NCBI RefSeq assembly: GCF_001187865.1
Contig: NZ_LGIT01000003.1
Span: 310,001 to 374,000, forward strand
Source of the DNA: Klebsiella sp. RIT-PI-d
GTDB taxonomy: Bacteria; Pseudomonadota; Gammaproteobacteria; Enterobacterales; Enterobacteriaceae
Length of the DNA stretch: 64,000 bases
Reading direction: 5' to 3'
Part shown: piece by piece, positions 40,986-54,125 of the stretch
How positions within the stretch are numbered: the stretch's first letter is position 1
Layout: each line of letters opens with the position of its first letter
Made by a program: the position numbers and the translations under genes
Notes under the pieces: model-generated
What the model saw: only the letters and a program-made list of their open reading frames with translations
The model's database searches: none
Told to the model about the DNA's origin: nothing

Positions 40986-41597
40986 TCAGGCATAGCGGCG
41001 GCGCAACAGTTCGCACTCAAAGAGAAATTCAAGCCCTTCCAGCTGACGTCGCGCCTCATTGATATCCGTTCCCCAGCAGGTCAAACCGTGCCCGCGCAGC
41101 AAAAAACCGTAGCGTAATGAACGCGTCTGCGCGTCGGCCTCAATGCGCGCTGCCAGCGCCTGAATATCCTGATCGTTATCAAAAATTGGCATCGATACCG
41201 TGTCGAGATGGCTGTGCTGCCCGGTCAGGGTCTTTTGCATCTCATAGCCCTGGAGTGATAACGTCTGATGCGGTTCAATGCGTGACAGGACGGTGGCATT
41301 CACCGTATGCACGTGCAGCACCACGTTAGCTTCAGGAAACAGGCGATAAATTAAGGTGTGCAGGCCGGTTTCGGCGGACGGTTTGCGCCCGGACGGGGCA
41401 GTATTATCCGCAACAGACACTTGTAAGAAATCGTCGGTCGTCAGACTGCCTTTGTCACGCCCTGACTCGCTAAGCCAGCACCATGCTTCATCCTGACGGA
41501 TCGACATATTGCCGCCGGTTGCCGGCGCCCAGCCTTTCGCGCCGATCCAGTGACAGGTGGTGACCAGTTGTGCAAGCCTCTCTTGCCACATACTCAT
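40986..41597 (-). CDS. mtnB: methylthioribulose 1-phosphate dehydratase
   Basis: MtnB dehydrates 5-methylthioribulose 1-phosphate, two steps before acireductone. The 203-residue class II aldolase-like protein shows HVHTVNATVLSR and GHGLTCWGTDINEARRQLEGLEFLFECEL with the zinc-binding histidines. It faces mtnCD on the opposite strand; mtnK, mtnA and the aminotransferase of the pathway are not in this window. Confidence 0.95.
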   Translation of the reverse strand: MSMWQERLAQLVTTCHWIGAKGWAPATGGNMSIRQDEAWCWLSESGRDKGSLTTDDFLQVSVADNTAPSGRKPSAETGLHTLIYRLFPEANVVLHVHTVNATVLSRIEPHQTLSLQGYEMQKTLTGQHSHLDTVSMPIFDNDQDIQALAARIEADAQTRSLRYGFLLRGHGLTCWGTDINEARRQLEGLEFLFECELLRRRYA

Positions 41598-41619
41598 TCC
41601 TTATTCGCTATGATTTTTT

Positions 41620-41635
41620 AGCCATCTAAACGGCT
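41620..41635 (-). promoter_or_regulatory. weak met-box-like pair upstream of mtnB
   Basis: On the minus strand AGCCGTTT and AGATGGCT lie in tandem 23 bases before the mtnB start, each matching the met box AGACGTCT at six of eight positions. It is weaker than the mtnC site and only a candidate for MetJ control. Confidence 0.35.
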
Positions 41636-41828
41636 ATTTTCATGATGATATCATTGCCGCCGCGACTGAACAATATTTGTTATACAATGGTTAAAAGGTG
41701 ATCATTACTGCGTCAGGTTGGCGATGCAAAACCACGAATAAATCACAGCAAATGGGATACTCTTGCCTGCGCGCTATCAAAACGATGGTGTCAGACAGGT
41801 GGCATCGTGTCCCGGGAGAGATAGCCCT

Positions 41829-42272
41829 ATGACAACATCCATTAAGCCTCATCACGGCCAGTGCCACTGTGGGGCAGTAGAATTTGAGGTCACGCTGAGT
41901 GAAGGTTTAAGCGGTATTCGTCGCTGTAGCTGTTCGTACTGCCGGATGCGCGGAGCCGTGGTTGCCTCTGCCGCCGCAGGCGGGATCCGGTTTATTCGCG
42001 GTGAAGACCTGCTCACCTGCTATCGCTTTAATACCGGCGTGGCACAGCATTTTTTCTGTTCACGCTGCGGAATTTATACTCATCATCAGCGGCGTTCGAA
42101 CCCGGATCAGTTTGGTATCAATGTTGCCTGCCTTGACGGCGTGAGCCCATTTGATTTTCCGGCGGTCCCGGTATATGACGGTGTTAACCATCCCAGTGAC
42201 AATAACGGCGTCTCGCTCCTGACGGGCACCTTAATCTTTAAACCGGCAGAAAAAAAGCAAACTGAGCGTTGA
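41829..42272 (+). CDS. GFA family protein (CENP-V/GFA zinc-binding domain)
   Basis: A 147-residue single-domain protein with zinc-binding Cys groups typical of the GFA (glutathione-dependent formaldehyde-activating) fold: GQCHCGAVEFEV, CSCSYCRMRG and FFCSRCGIYTHHQ. GFA itself condenses formaldehyde with glutathione, but most homologues lack a confirmed substrate. I used the ATG at 41829; the frame extends 22 codons upstream without a better start. It converges with the LysR gene (5-base gap). Confidence 0.85.
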   Translation: MTTSIKPHHGQCHCGAVEFEVTLSEGLSGIRRCSCSYCRMRGAVVASAAAGGIRFIRGEDLLTCYRFNTGVAQHFFCSRCGIYTHHQRRSNPDQFGINVACLDGVSPFDFPAVPVYDGVNHPSDNNGVSLLTGTLIFKPAEKKQTER

Positions 42273-42277
42273 TCGGT

Positions 42278-43168
42278 TTATAAGGCGCGGGCAAATATCT
42301 CGCTTACCCAGTGGAGAAATACGTCCAGACGCCGGGAAACCCGGCGCTCACCCGCATAAATCGCATTAATCTGTAAGGAGCCGGGAGGATAGGCGGAAAG
42401 CACCTCCACCAGCTCACCGCGCCGTAGCTGGTCTTCAAAGCGGTAACGCGGGGCCTGGATCAGACCCAGCCCCTGCACGGCAAGCGCGGCGGCGGTATCC
42501 GAATTATCGGTCATGACCTGAGCGGGTAAACGTCGCGATTCCGTTCGCCCGTTACGGATAAAGTTGAGCGGCATCGTGTCGCCGGTTTGCGATGAAATAA
42601 AGCCAACCATGGTATGCGAGGCCAGATCCTCGATGCTGTGCGGTATTCCCTTCGCTGCCAAATAGGCCGGGCTGGCACAGGTAATTTCTGGCAAATGCCC
42701 GAGCCGACGCAGCCGTAAACTGCTGTCTTCGGGCACGCCGACGCGGATCACGCAGTCAATACCTTCACGTACCAGATTCACCAGCCGATCGGTTTGCCCG
42801 AAGGTCACGGTGATATCCGGGTACTGGCGGAGAAATTCAGTGAGTTGCGGAACCAGAAAGGTACGCGTCAGTAAACCCGGCGCATTAATGCGCAAATGCC
42901 CGCCCGGCGTGGTCTGACGAAACGCGGTCCAGGTTTCGTCGATATCCTCCAGCACGGCGTTGGCCCGGCGATAAAATGCGTCGCCCTCCGGCGTCGGCTT
43001 TACCGCCCGCGTGGTGCGCGCCAGCAGCTGGACACCGATTTCTTGCTCCAGCTGTTTAATCGCGTAGGTGGCGGTAGACCGGGCAATTCCCAGCGCCTGC
43101 GCCGCCTGCAAAAAGCTTCCGCCCTCTACAATGCGGACGAAAAGCTGGAGCTGCTGAATTTTGTCCAT
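42278..43168 (-). CDS. LysR-family transcriptional regulator
   Basis: A 296-residue LysR-type regulator. The N-terminal winged helix (MDKIQQLQLFVRIVEGGSFLQAAQALGIARSTATYAIKQLEQEIGVQLLAR) is followed by a periplasmic-binding-protein-like sensor (GHLRINAPGLLTRTFLVPQL…; DCVIRVGVPEDSSLRLRRLG). It is of the type that usually regulates a divergent oxidoreductase gene. The 129-base divergent gap to the SDR gene contains a perfect inverted repeat. The inducer is unknown. Confidence 0.92.
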   Translation of the reverse strand: MDKIQQLQLFVRIVEGGSFLQAAQALGIARSTATYAIKQLEQEIGVQLLARTTRAVKPTPEGDAFYRRANAVLEDIDETWTAFRQTTPGGHLRINAPGLLTRTFLVPQLTEFLRQYPDITVTFGQTDRLVNLVREGIDCVIRVGVPEDSSLRLRRLGHLPEITCASPAYLAAKGIPHSIEDLASHTMVGFISSQTGDTMPLNFIRNGRTESRRLPAQVMTDNSDTAAALAVQGLGLIQAPRYRFEDQLRRGELVEVLSAYPPGSLQINAIYAGERRVSRRLDVFLHWVSEIFARAL

Positions 43169-43231
43169 ACGTCCCTCCCGTTAACTACCCTATTATTAGT
43201 ATCAGATGAATTATCATGTCAATTTCCAGAC

Positions 43232-43248
43232 GATTATTTTTAATAATC
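43232..43248 (+). promoter_or_regulatory. palindromic operator-like site between the LysR and SDR genes
   Basis: GATTATT-TTT-AATAATC is a perfect 7-base inverted repeat in the divergent promoter region. Its position about 50 bases before the SDR gene suits a LysR-family binding site; direct evidence is lacking. Confidence 0.45.
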
Positions 43249-43297
43249 CGACAGGTATAGTGCTGGTGAACATTACTCATCATCAGGAGCACAACCT

Positions 43298-44032
43298 ATG
43301 CAGAAGACAAAAGTAGCGATTGTAACGGGTGCCTCTCGTGGAATTGGTGCTGAAATCGCCCGTGGCCTTGCGGCTGATGGGCTGGCCGTGGTGATTAACT
43401 ATGCGCGCAGCAGTGAACAGGCTGAAGACGTGCTGGCTACAATTACTGCCGCAGGCGGGAAAGCCATCATCGTGCAGGCCGATATTACCCAGCCGGATGC
43501 GGCAGATAAACTGTTTACTGCCGCAGAAAGTGCGTTCGGAAAAACGGATATCCTGGTCAACAATGCGGGCATCATGACGCTATCGCCACTTTCTGCCACC
43601 GACGATGCCAGTTTTGAACGTCAGGTAGCGACCAATCTCACCGCACCTTTTCGCCTGATGCGCGAAGCAGCCAACCGGCTTAATGCGGGTGGGCGGATTA
43701 TTAATTTTTCATCCAGCGTAGTCGGACTCTATCAACCACAGTACGGCGTCTATGCCGCCACCAAAGCGGCCATTGAAGCGATGACGCATGTGTTGTCTAA
43801 GGAACTGGGTTCACGCGCGATCGCGGTGAACGCCATCGCTCCCGGACCGGTGGCGACGGATCTGTTTCTTAATGGCAAGAGTGAGGAACTGGTAGCGCAA
43901 ATTAAAAAGATGAACCCGCTGGGTCGCCTTGGCGAACCGCAGGACATCATGCAGGTGGTGCGCTTTCTGGCGGGCGAAGAAAGCGGCTGGATTAATGGTC
44001 AGGTGATCCGCGTCAACGGCGGCGCGATTTGA
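43298..44032 (+). CDS. SDR family oxidoreductase
   Basis: A 244-residue classical short-chain dehydrogenase/reductase. It has the cofactor motif TGASRGIGAEIARGLA (TGxxxGxG) near residue 10, NNAGIM at about 88, and the catalytic Ser with YAATK motif (NFSSSVVGLYQPQYGVYAATKAAIEA), then NAIAPGPVATDLF. Asn-Tyr-Ala-Arg after the second strand suggests NADP(H). Substrate unknown. It is divergent from the LysR gene and 19 bases upstream of a tautomerase, so they probably form a small regulated unit. Confidence 0.93.
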   Translation: MQKTKVAIVTGASRGIGAEIARGLAADGLAVVINYARSSEQAEDVLATITAAGGKAIIVQADITQPDAADKLFTAAESAFGKTDILVNNAGIMTLSPLSATDDASFERQVATNLTAPFRLMREAANRLNAGGRIINFSSSVVGLYQPQYGVYAATKAAIEAMTHVLSKELGSRAIAVNAIAPGPVATDLFLNGKSEELVAQIKKMNPLGRLGEPQDIMQVVRFLAGEESGWINGQVIRVNGGAI

Positions 44033-44051
44033 TGTAGTTGAGGAGACGATT

Positions 44052-44261
44052 ATGCCTTTTGTTAATATCAAAACCCCGGAAGCAGCATTAAGCGCGGAGC
44101 AGAAAGCCGAAATTGGCCATCGGATCACAGACCTGCTGGTCGAGTATTTTTCCGAACATGCCCGGGCGCATACCATGGTACTGATTGAGGAAGTGAAAGA
44201 CGGCGGTTATTACCGTGCTGATGAGCCTTTCAGCATCCCACAAGAATACAGAGTCCGTTAA
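44052..44261 (+). CDS. 4-oxalocrotonate tautomerase family enzyme
   Basis: A 69-residue protein with Pro immediately after the initiator Met (MPFVNIKTPE), the catalytic base of the tautomerase family, and a basic/hydrophobic C-terminal segment. The first half carries EQKAEIGHRITDLLVEYF. Members isomerise enol/keto groups in aromatic or other ring-cleavage pathways, but small homologues like this are often of unknown substrate. It follows the SDR gene and is closed by a terminator. Confidence 0.88.
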   Translation: MPFVNIKTPEAALSAEQKAEIGHRITDLLVEYFSEHARAHTMVLIEEVKDGGYYRADEPFSIPQEYRVR

Positions 44262-44265
44262 ATCA

Positions 44266-44297
44266 TGCTCCTGGCTACGGATTAGCCGGGAGCATTT
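44266..44297 (+). terminator. rho-independent terminator after the tautomerase gene
   Basis: TGCTCCTGGCT and AGCCGGGAGCA form a stem with a 6-base loop, followed by TTTTGCC. It starts 4 bases after the tautomerase stop and also separates the convergent diguanylate cyclase gene. Confidence 0.75.
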
Positions 44298-44304
44298 TGC
44301 CTTA

Positions 44305-45612
44305 CTATTCCCCGCTCACCACCCGGTTGCGGCCCTGCTTTTTAGCCTTGTAAAGGGCAGTGTCCGCCTGATAAATCAGCTCGCTGGCAATACTGTGCAG
44401 CGGCCGGTCGTCGGGCAGAGCTTTCGCATCGTAAAGGGTCGCTACCCCGATGCTGATGGTCAGAAAGCCTGTTGGACTCGAAATATGCGGGATATGCAGT
44501 GCGGTAATACTTTCACGCAGCCGTTCGGCGACAATCAGCGCACCGGCCATATCGGTACGCGGCAGGATCACTAAAAATTCTTCGCCACCGTAGCGGCTGA
44601 TATTATCTTCGGGTCGCAGGCTGGCTGAAACCAGCGCTTTGGTCACCGCACGCAGGCACTCATCACCGGACTGATGCCCCTGGTTGTCATTAAAATTTTT
44701 GAAAAAGTCGATATCCGCGAGGCAAATAGACAGCGGTAGCCCTTGTTCAAGGGCATGGGCAATTTGCGTGACCAGAAACTCATCCATATGACGACGATTA
44801 AACAGCCCGGTCAAATGATCTAACTGCGCAAATTGCTGCAGTACCAGATTAGCGCTGGCCAGCTTCTCTTCTGCCAGACGACGGGCGGTAATATCTACCC
44901 AGGTGACCGACAAGCCGACCACATTCTCCATGGCATCATAAACTGGCACCGGCTGAGTGTAATAATAGCGCCCGGAGTAGATGACCTCCCGGCTGGGGAT
45001 CTCTGCGCTGCTGCTTGCAACGGTGAAATCCTGCAAAAACTGCTGCCAGCATTCAGGCATCACATCGGGAAAATAGTGGCTGCTGGTGTCGGCAGGCGCG
45101 CTGGCTAACAGACGGGTCATCGCTTTATTCGACATCACGATACGTCCGCTTAAGTCAATCATGCATAGCGCAACCGGCGTGGTGTCGTAGATGGTTTCCA
45201 GTTGTAGTACGCGTTCACCCAGCGTGGAGATATTACGATCGATGCCCCGATAGCCCCTGAGTTCTCCCTGCTCATCAAACAGCGGTATGCCGCTGGTCTC
45301 AAGCACGACTATTGAACCGTCCGCCCGGCGGTTACGGTTTACCAGGCCGGAAAATGCCCTTTTAGCCGTCACAATCTCGGCAAAAGCCAGCCCTACCCGT
45401 TGCGCCTCTTCGGGCAGCATAAAATCAAATGGCGTTCGCCCGAGAACATATTCCGGGGGATAACCTAACAGTTCATTAACGACGTCGGACACCCAGGTAT
45501 AGCGCCCTTCAGCATCCACTTCCCATAACCAGTCAGAATTATGATTGAGAAGCTCAAACAGATGCCTCTCATCAGCCTCAAGAAAATAAGGACAGGTTTT
45601 TTCATTGGTCAT
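44305..45612 (-). CDS. PAS-PAS-GGDEF diguanylate cyclase
   Basis: A 435-residue cytosolic sensor enzyme. Two PAS domains (about 15–135 with SDWLWEVDAEGRYTWVSD, and 140–260 with VALCMIDLSGRIVMSNKAM) precede a GGDEF domain beginning DHLTGLFNRRHMDEF. The active-site loop is RYGGEEF, compatible with cyclase activity, and an RxxD inhibitory site (RPED) lies five residues before it. The expected product is c-di-GMP, but the PAS ligands are unknown. The ATG at 45612 was preferred to a TTG at 45624. The gene has no counterpart between these neighbours in E. coli K-12. Confidence 0.92.
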   Translation of the reverse strand: MTNEKTCPYFLEADERHLFELLNHNSDWLWEVDAEGRYTWVSDVVNELLGYPPEYVLGRTPFDFMLPEEAQRVGLAFAEIVTAKRAFSGLVNRNRRADGSIVVLETSGIPLFDEQGELRGYRGIDRNISTLGERVLQLETIYDTTPVALCMIDLSGRIVMSNKAMTRLLASAPADTSSHYFPDVMPECWQQFLQDFTVASSSAEIPSREVIYSGRYYYTQPVPVYDAMENVVGLSVTWVDITARRLAEEKLASANLVLQQFAQLDHLTGLFNRRHMDEFLVTQIAHALEQGLPLSICLADIDFFKNFNDNQGHQSGDECLRAVTKALVSASLRPEDNISRYGGEEFLVILPRTDMAGALIVAERLRESITALHIPHISSPTGFLTISIGVATLYDAKALPDDRPLHSIASELIYQADTALYKAKKQGRNRVVSGE

Positions 45613-45810
45613 GAATATGCTCAAATTGCGTTAAACGGTAGTCGGATCGGGGCAACAAACGTTATCAAGATACAGGTAAGCGCAAACAGTGAATAGCAAT
45701 CATTGATGTGATGAATATAAATATTATTTATATAAAACAGCCCCTGCACGCTATCATCGTATAGACGGCGCTAAAAGGCCGTCATCCTTTGGCATTAGCC
45801 GTCCGGCTAT

Positions 45811-46572
45811 TTATTTTTGATGCCAGTAGGCCACACTCCGCACCCGCTGCTGATCCTGATTGTTAAACACTGCTGATATGTTTTTCACCGTATCGCCTTC
45901 GCCGGTCAGCCAGATAAAATAGTCATCCTCCGGCACAGTAAGCTGTGCCAGCCGTGCGGCAAGCGCCTGCTGATCATGGCCGATAATCCAGTCGATAGTA
46001 AAATCGGTTAGCGGGGCCAGGTAATCTTTTACCGCGGGATTGGTCACGCTGACAATGGCCTTTACCTCCGGCCGCGATGTCAGACGTTGTAATCCTTCCA
46101 GCCGCCGACGCAGTGCGGGCATACCTGACTCATCACAGATGTAGAGCTGCCAGGCGTAATCCTCCGGCACCACCAGCGAACCGCGTGGTCCACCGATAGT
46201 CAGCGTATCCCCTGCACGAGCATTTATGGCCCAGCGGCTGGCGACGCCGCCGTCGTGAATAAAGAAGTCCAGCGCCAGCTCATGGCGTACCGCGTCATAC
46301 AGCGGGGTGTAATCACGCGCCTGAGGGCGCACACCGTCGGTCCAGATAATCCCGTCCTCAGTGACCTCGGGAGGGATCACCCGTGTCCCTGTCTCGGGGA
46401 AAAAAACTTTGGTATGGTCGTCAAAACCTTGTGAAGAAAATCCTTCCAGCGCGTCGCCGCCCAGAACGATGCGCTGAAAGCCGGCGCTAATACGCTCAAC
46501 GCGTAATACGTCCAGTTCGCGGAAGCGTAATTCATTACGGACTTTACGCGGATAAGGCGATTTATCGCTCAT
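45811..46572 (-). CDS. yqjH: siderophore-interacting protein, NADPH-dependent ferric-chelate reductase YqjH
   Basis: YqjH reduces ferric siderophore complexes such as ferric citrate and enterobactin-derived chelates in the cytosol. The 253-residue SIP-family flavoprotein has an FAD-binding domain with DDHTKVFFP and RDYTPLYDAVRHELALDFFIHDGGVASRWA, and a C-terminal NADPH domain ending YWHQK. The ATG at 46572 matches the E. coli start. Its promoter region holds a Fur box and a YqjI-type palindrome, consistent with iron and nickel control. Confidence 0.94.
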   Translation of the reverse strand: MSDKSPYPRKVRNELRFRELDVLRVERISAGFQRIVLGGDALEGFSSQGFDDHTKVFFPETGTRVIPPEVTEDGIIWTDGVRPQARDYTPLYDAVRHELALDFFIHDGGVASRWAINARAGDTLTIGGPRGSLVVPEDYAWQLYICDESGMPALRRRLEGLQRLTSRPEVKAIVSVTNPAVKDYLAPLTDFTIDWIIGHDQQALAARLAQLTVPEDDYFIWLTGEGDTVKNISAVFNNQDQQRVRSVAYWHQK

Positions 46573-46617
46573 TATGTAACCTCTGCTCGCTATGATATAT
46601 CTGATTTTCAACTCAAA

Positions 46618-46632
46618 TGATAATGATTGTTA
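46618..46632 (-). promoter_or_regulatory. Fur-box-like site upstream of yqjH
   Basis: TGATAATGATTGTTA fits the 7-1-7 Fur core (TGATAAT-G-ATTATCA) at 13 of 15 positions. It lies 46 bases before the yqjH start. E. coli yqjH is known to be repressed by Fur; operation here is inferred. Confidence 0.7.
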
Positions 46633-46653
46633 GTTATAAAAAGATCAAGCATT

Positions 46654-46669
46654 TTTAGATATATCTAAA
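46654..46669. promoter_or_regulatory. perfect palindrome, probable YqjI operator of yqjH
   Basis: TTTAGATATATCTAAA is a perfect 16-base palindrome in the yqjH–yqjI divergent gap, close to the Fur box. E. coli YqjI binds AT-rich inverted repeats in this region and represses both genes. Confidence 0.6.
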
Positions 46670-46752
46670 TATAGGGAAGGCATGATTAAAATAACCTTTA
46701 AAAACATATAGTAAATATATATGAAAGGTAGTAATTGCAGTTTAGACACCAT

Positions 46753-46773
46753 TAGATATAGAGTAGATATAGC
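46753..46773. promoter_or_regulatory. tandem TAGATATAG repeats before yqjI
   Basis: TTAGATATAG is followed directly by AGTAGATATAG, two direct copies of the half-site contained in the yqjH palindrome, ending about 20 bases before the yqjI start. They are a probable autoregulatory YqjI site. Confidence 0.5.
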
Positions 46774-46792
46774 AATGTAATGAGGTGTTTCT

Positions 46793-47314
46793 ATGCAACA
46801 GCATCATCAGCCGGAGGGTGAACACTCCCTTCATCTTCGCGGTAGTCGGCGTCAGCGCTTTTTTGCCCACGGCGAACTGCGGTTGGTCATTCTCGATCAA
46901 TTACGTCATCACGCCAGCCACGGGTATGAAATTATTAAAGAAATTGAGTCACTGACGCTGGGTAATTATATTCCCAGCCCCGGGGTGATTTATCCCACAC
47001 TTGAGCTTTTGCAGGACCAGCAGCTGATCACCGTCACTGATGAAGACGGCGGACGTAAAAAAATCGCTATTACCAAAATAGGATTGCACTGGCTGGAAGA
47101 GAATCAGGATACGCTGGATCACATTTATGTGCGGATCAAAGCGCGTTGCGTCGGCTATGCGCTACGTAAAGATCCCCAGATGAAACGTGCGATTGAAAAC
47201 TTTAAAACGGTGCTGGATTTAAAAATTAACCAGCAAGAACTGAGTGCCGCGCAGCTTAAGCAGATTATCGGCATTATTGACCGCGCGGCGCTGGAGATTG
47301 GCCAGCTGGATTAA
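46793..47314 (+). CDS. yqjI: PadR-family regulator YqjI, with a shortened metal-binding N-terminus
   Basis: YqjI is the nickel-responsive repressor of yqjH. The 173-residue protein has the PadR winged-helix ([61 protein letters not shown]) and a C-terminal dimerisation domain ([17 protein letters not shown]). E. coli YqjI has about 35 extra N-terminal residues rich in Cys and His; here only a short tail with a few His ([14 protein letters not shown]) and no Cys precedes the DNA-binding domain. The upstream DNA holds operator repeats, so no longer start is available. It ends 4 bases into the convergent aer. Confidence 0.93.
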   Translation: MQQHHQPEGEHSLHLRGSRRQRFFAHGELRLVILDQLRHHASHGYEIIKEIESLTLGNYIPSPGVIYPTLELLQDQQLITVTDEDGGRKKIAITKIGLHWLEENQDTLDHIYVRIKARCVGYALRKDPQMKRAIENFKTVLDLKINQQELSAAQLKQIIGIIDRAALEIGQLD

Positions 47315-48831
47315 TGCAGTACGGTCACCGCCTCTTCAAGGCGGCTGGCCCGCTGTTTAACCATCGCAGAAACCGCGGCATTCTTTTCTACCAGCCCGGC
47401 ATTTTTCTGCGTGATGACATCCAGTTCAGCCACAGCCCGCGTTAAATCAGCCAGCCCTGCCGCCTGTTCAGCGGTAGAACTGCTGATTTCGCCAAGCAGC
47501 CGGGTAACATTTTGTACCTGCACCACAATATCGTCCATCGTCTGTCCGGCGGCATGGACCTGTCCCGAGCCAGACTGAACTTTACTGGCACTGGCATCGA
47601 TCAGCTTACGAATATCGTTGGCCGCACTGGCGCTGCGGCTGGCCAGATGACGAACCTCCCCGGCGACTACGGCAAATCCTTTACCCTGCTCCCCTGCACG
47701 GGCGGCTTCAACGGCAGCATTAAGAGCAAGAATATTAGTCTGAAAAGCAATGTCATTGATTAACGTGGTGATGGAGCCAATGCGCTGAGTGCTGCTGGCA
47801 ATCTCATCCATGGTTTTTATTACGGTTTCCATCGCCCTTCCACCGTGTGTTGCCGCACTGCTGGCGGCGCTGGAGAGTTTATCGGCCGCCGCGGCCGTGA
47901 CGGAGTTATTTTGTACTGATACCGCCATCTGGCTCATGGTGGCAACCGTTTGTTGAACGTTGACCACCGTTTGCCGGGTACGCTCATTAAGATCGTCGTT
48001 GCCTTTCGCCAGCGCAACGCTGCCGTCGCGCACGCGGGCGACCTGGCTTGCAACATCGTTCATCAGCCAGCGGCTCATCAGACCCAGTTGCCCGACAGCC
48101 CGCAGCGTTAACCCCAGTTCATCACTACGGTGAAACGGCTCAACCTGGCTCTTTTCACCGGTCGCCACGCTGAGGGCCTCACGCGCCACCTGTTCTACCG
48201 GTCGAACAATTTGCCACTCCAGACAGGCACATCCCAGTAACAGCGGTAGCGAACTGAAGAGTATTGCTGCTGGCGGCGCACCGCTTAGCCCCAATGCTGC
48301 TGCGAGCATTACAAAAAGCAGTATCATGATGTTCCGCACGCGCCAGCGTAGCGGCAGAGCATTGAGCCAGCCGCTAATGCCGGGGCGAACGACTCTCCCT
48401 TTGTGCAGCCGCTGACGGCATTTTCCGGCATTCAGCGCCTGATACAGCGGCGTTACGGCAGCCACTTCATCAGCGCGGGCTTTAGTACGAATTGACATAT
48501 AACCGGTGATTTTGCCCTCGCGCACCATCGGTGCTACGTTCGCCCGCACCCAGTAGTGGTCGCCATTTTTACAGCGATTTTTGACAATGCCGGTCCACGG
48601 CTCACCCTTCTGTAGGGTATACCACATATCGGCAAACGCGGCTTTTGGCATGTCCGGATGCCGCACCAGATTGTGTGGCTGGCCTGACAGTTCCTGAAGT
48701 GAATAGCCGCTGACATCCACAAACGTATCATTCGCGTGGGTAATGATGCTGCGTAAATCGGTGGTCGACATTAATGTCGTATTGTCGTCCAGAAGGTGCT
48801 CACGTTGGGTAACAACAGAAGAGGTAGGCAT
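47311..48831 (-). CDS. aer: aerotaxis sensor receptor Aer
   Basis: Aer senses redox state through an FAD-binding PAS domain and signals to CheA/CheW for energy taxis. The 506-residue protein has the PAS domain at about 15–120 ([34 protein letters not shown]), a hydrophobic anchor about 165–210, a HAMP-like region and the methyl-accepting signalling tip ([30 protein letters not shown]). A sigma-28 promoter lies upstream. It overlaps the convergent yqjI by 4 bases. Confidence 0.96.
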   Translation of the reverse strand: MPTSSVVTQREHLLDDNTTLMSTTDLRSIITHANDTFVDVSGYSLQELSGQPHNLVRHPDMPKAAFADMWYTLQKGEPWTGIVKNRCKNGDHYWVRANVAPMVREGKITGYMSIRTKARADEVAAVTPLYQALNAGKCRQRLHKGRVVRPGISGWLNALPLRWRVRNIMILLFVMLAAALGLSGAPPAAILFSSLPLLLGCACLEWQIVRPVEQVAREALSVATGEKSQVEPFHRSDELGLTLRAVGQLGLMSRWLMNDVASQVARVRDGSVALAKGNDDLNERTRQTVVNVQQTVATMSQMAVSVQNNSVTAAAADKLSSAASSAATHGGRAMETVIKTMDEIASSTQRIGSITTLINDIAFQTNILALNAAVEAARAGEQGKGFAVVAGEVRHLASRSASAANDIRKLIDASASKVQSGSGQVHAAGQTMDDIVVQVQNVTRLLGEISSSTAEQAAGLADLTRAVAELDVITQKNAGLVEKNAAVSAMVKQRASRLEEAVTVLH

Positions 48832-48881
48832 AACTGCATCCTTTGCGCGTTATTTGGATGTTAATTTTTTGGTGTAATGTT

Positions 48882-48908
48882 ATGTCGGCGATAATTTATT
48901 TATCTTTA
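48882..48908 (-). promoter_or_regulatory. sigma-28 (FliA) promoter of aer
   Basis: On the minus strand TAAAGATA, 11 spacer bases and GCCGACAT closely match the flagellar consensus TAAAGTTT-N11-GCCGATAA. It is about 50 bases upstream of the aer start, consistent with flagellar regulon control known for E. coli aer. The remaining 340 bases to patA hold no gene I can see. Confidence 0.8.
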
Positions 48909-49125
48909 GTTGTTAAATTTGACTTAGATCGCAATTTGCGATTAAACCGCATAATTTGCAGGATTATTTAATTCATTGATTTTTAATATTTTCGTCATGA
49001 AATAGTTCAATAGTCAGCTCAATAAGCGTGCAGGCCTGCTCCTTTTTGGCGCAACTGGCTGATTCTGCTTGTTTCCCTCTCCGCCGTATTCAGGCGTTCG
49101 CTTTTCCTCAGCCCTGACAACGTGA

Positions 49126-50643
<1,518 letters not shown>

Positions 50644-50662
50644 GCGACTGCTGACTGACTCA

Positions 50663-50698
50663 CTGCCCGGTGGCGCGATGCTTACCGGGCCAGTGAAT
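50663..50698. repeat. REP-type palindrome after patA
   Basis: CACTGCCCGGTGGCGCGATGCTTACCGGGCCAGTG is an extended imperfect palindrome with the REP core GCCCGGTGGCG…TACCGGGC, 20 bases after the patA stop. Confidence 0.7.
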
Positions 50699-50842
50699 GA
50701 CATGCGGAATCCCCCTACTCTCAGATTCATTCTCTGCCGACCAGCATCACTTTGCCGGTGCGCCTCCATCTTTCGATCTTTGAATCCCATCACAATCACC
50801 ACACGGATCTTTTCCCTTTTTGGCGGCAGCCGCTAAATTAGT

Positions 50843-50859
50843 AACTCATCCGACCACAT
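50843..50859. promoter_or_regulatory. FadR-binding-site-like sequence upstream of fadH
   Basis: Read on the minus strand, ATGTGGTCGGATGAGTT agrees with the FadR palindrome AACTGGTCGGACCAGTT at 13 of 17 positions. It ends 29 bases before the fadH start. E. coli fadH is repressed by FadR, so the site is plausible. Confidence 0.6.
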
Positions 50860-50867
50860 AACAATAA

Positions 50868-54040
<3,173 letters not shown>

Positions 54041-54125
54041 CGGCCCTCCAGAATGGTAAAATTTCGGTGTTATCCCTAAAAGGGTGCGTGAGTATACTCT
54101 TTTTTACCGTCAGCGTGGGGCATCA

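Noticed and set aside
49020-49075. Sigma-54 promoter upstream of patA
   Set aside because: TGGC…TGC blocks are present but GG and GC are 8 rather than 10 bases apart, so the -24/-12 spacing does not fit.
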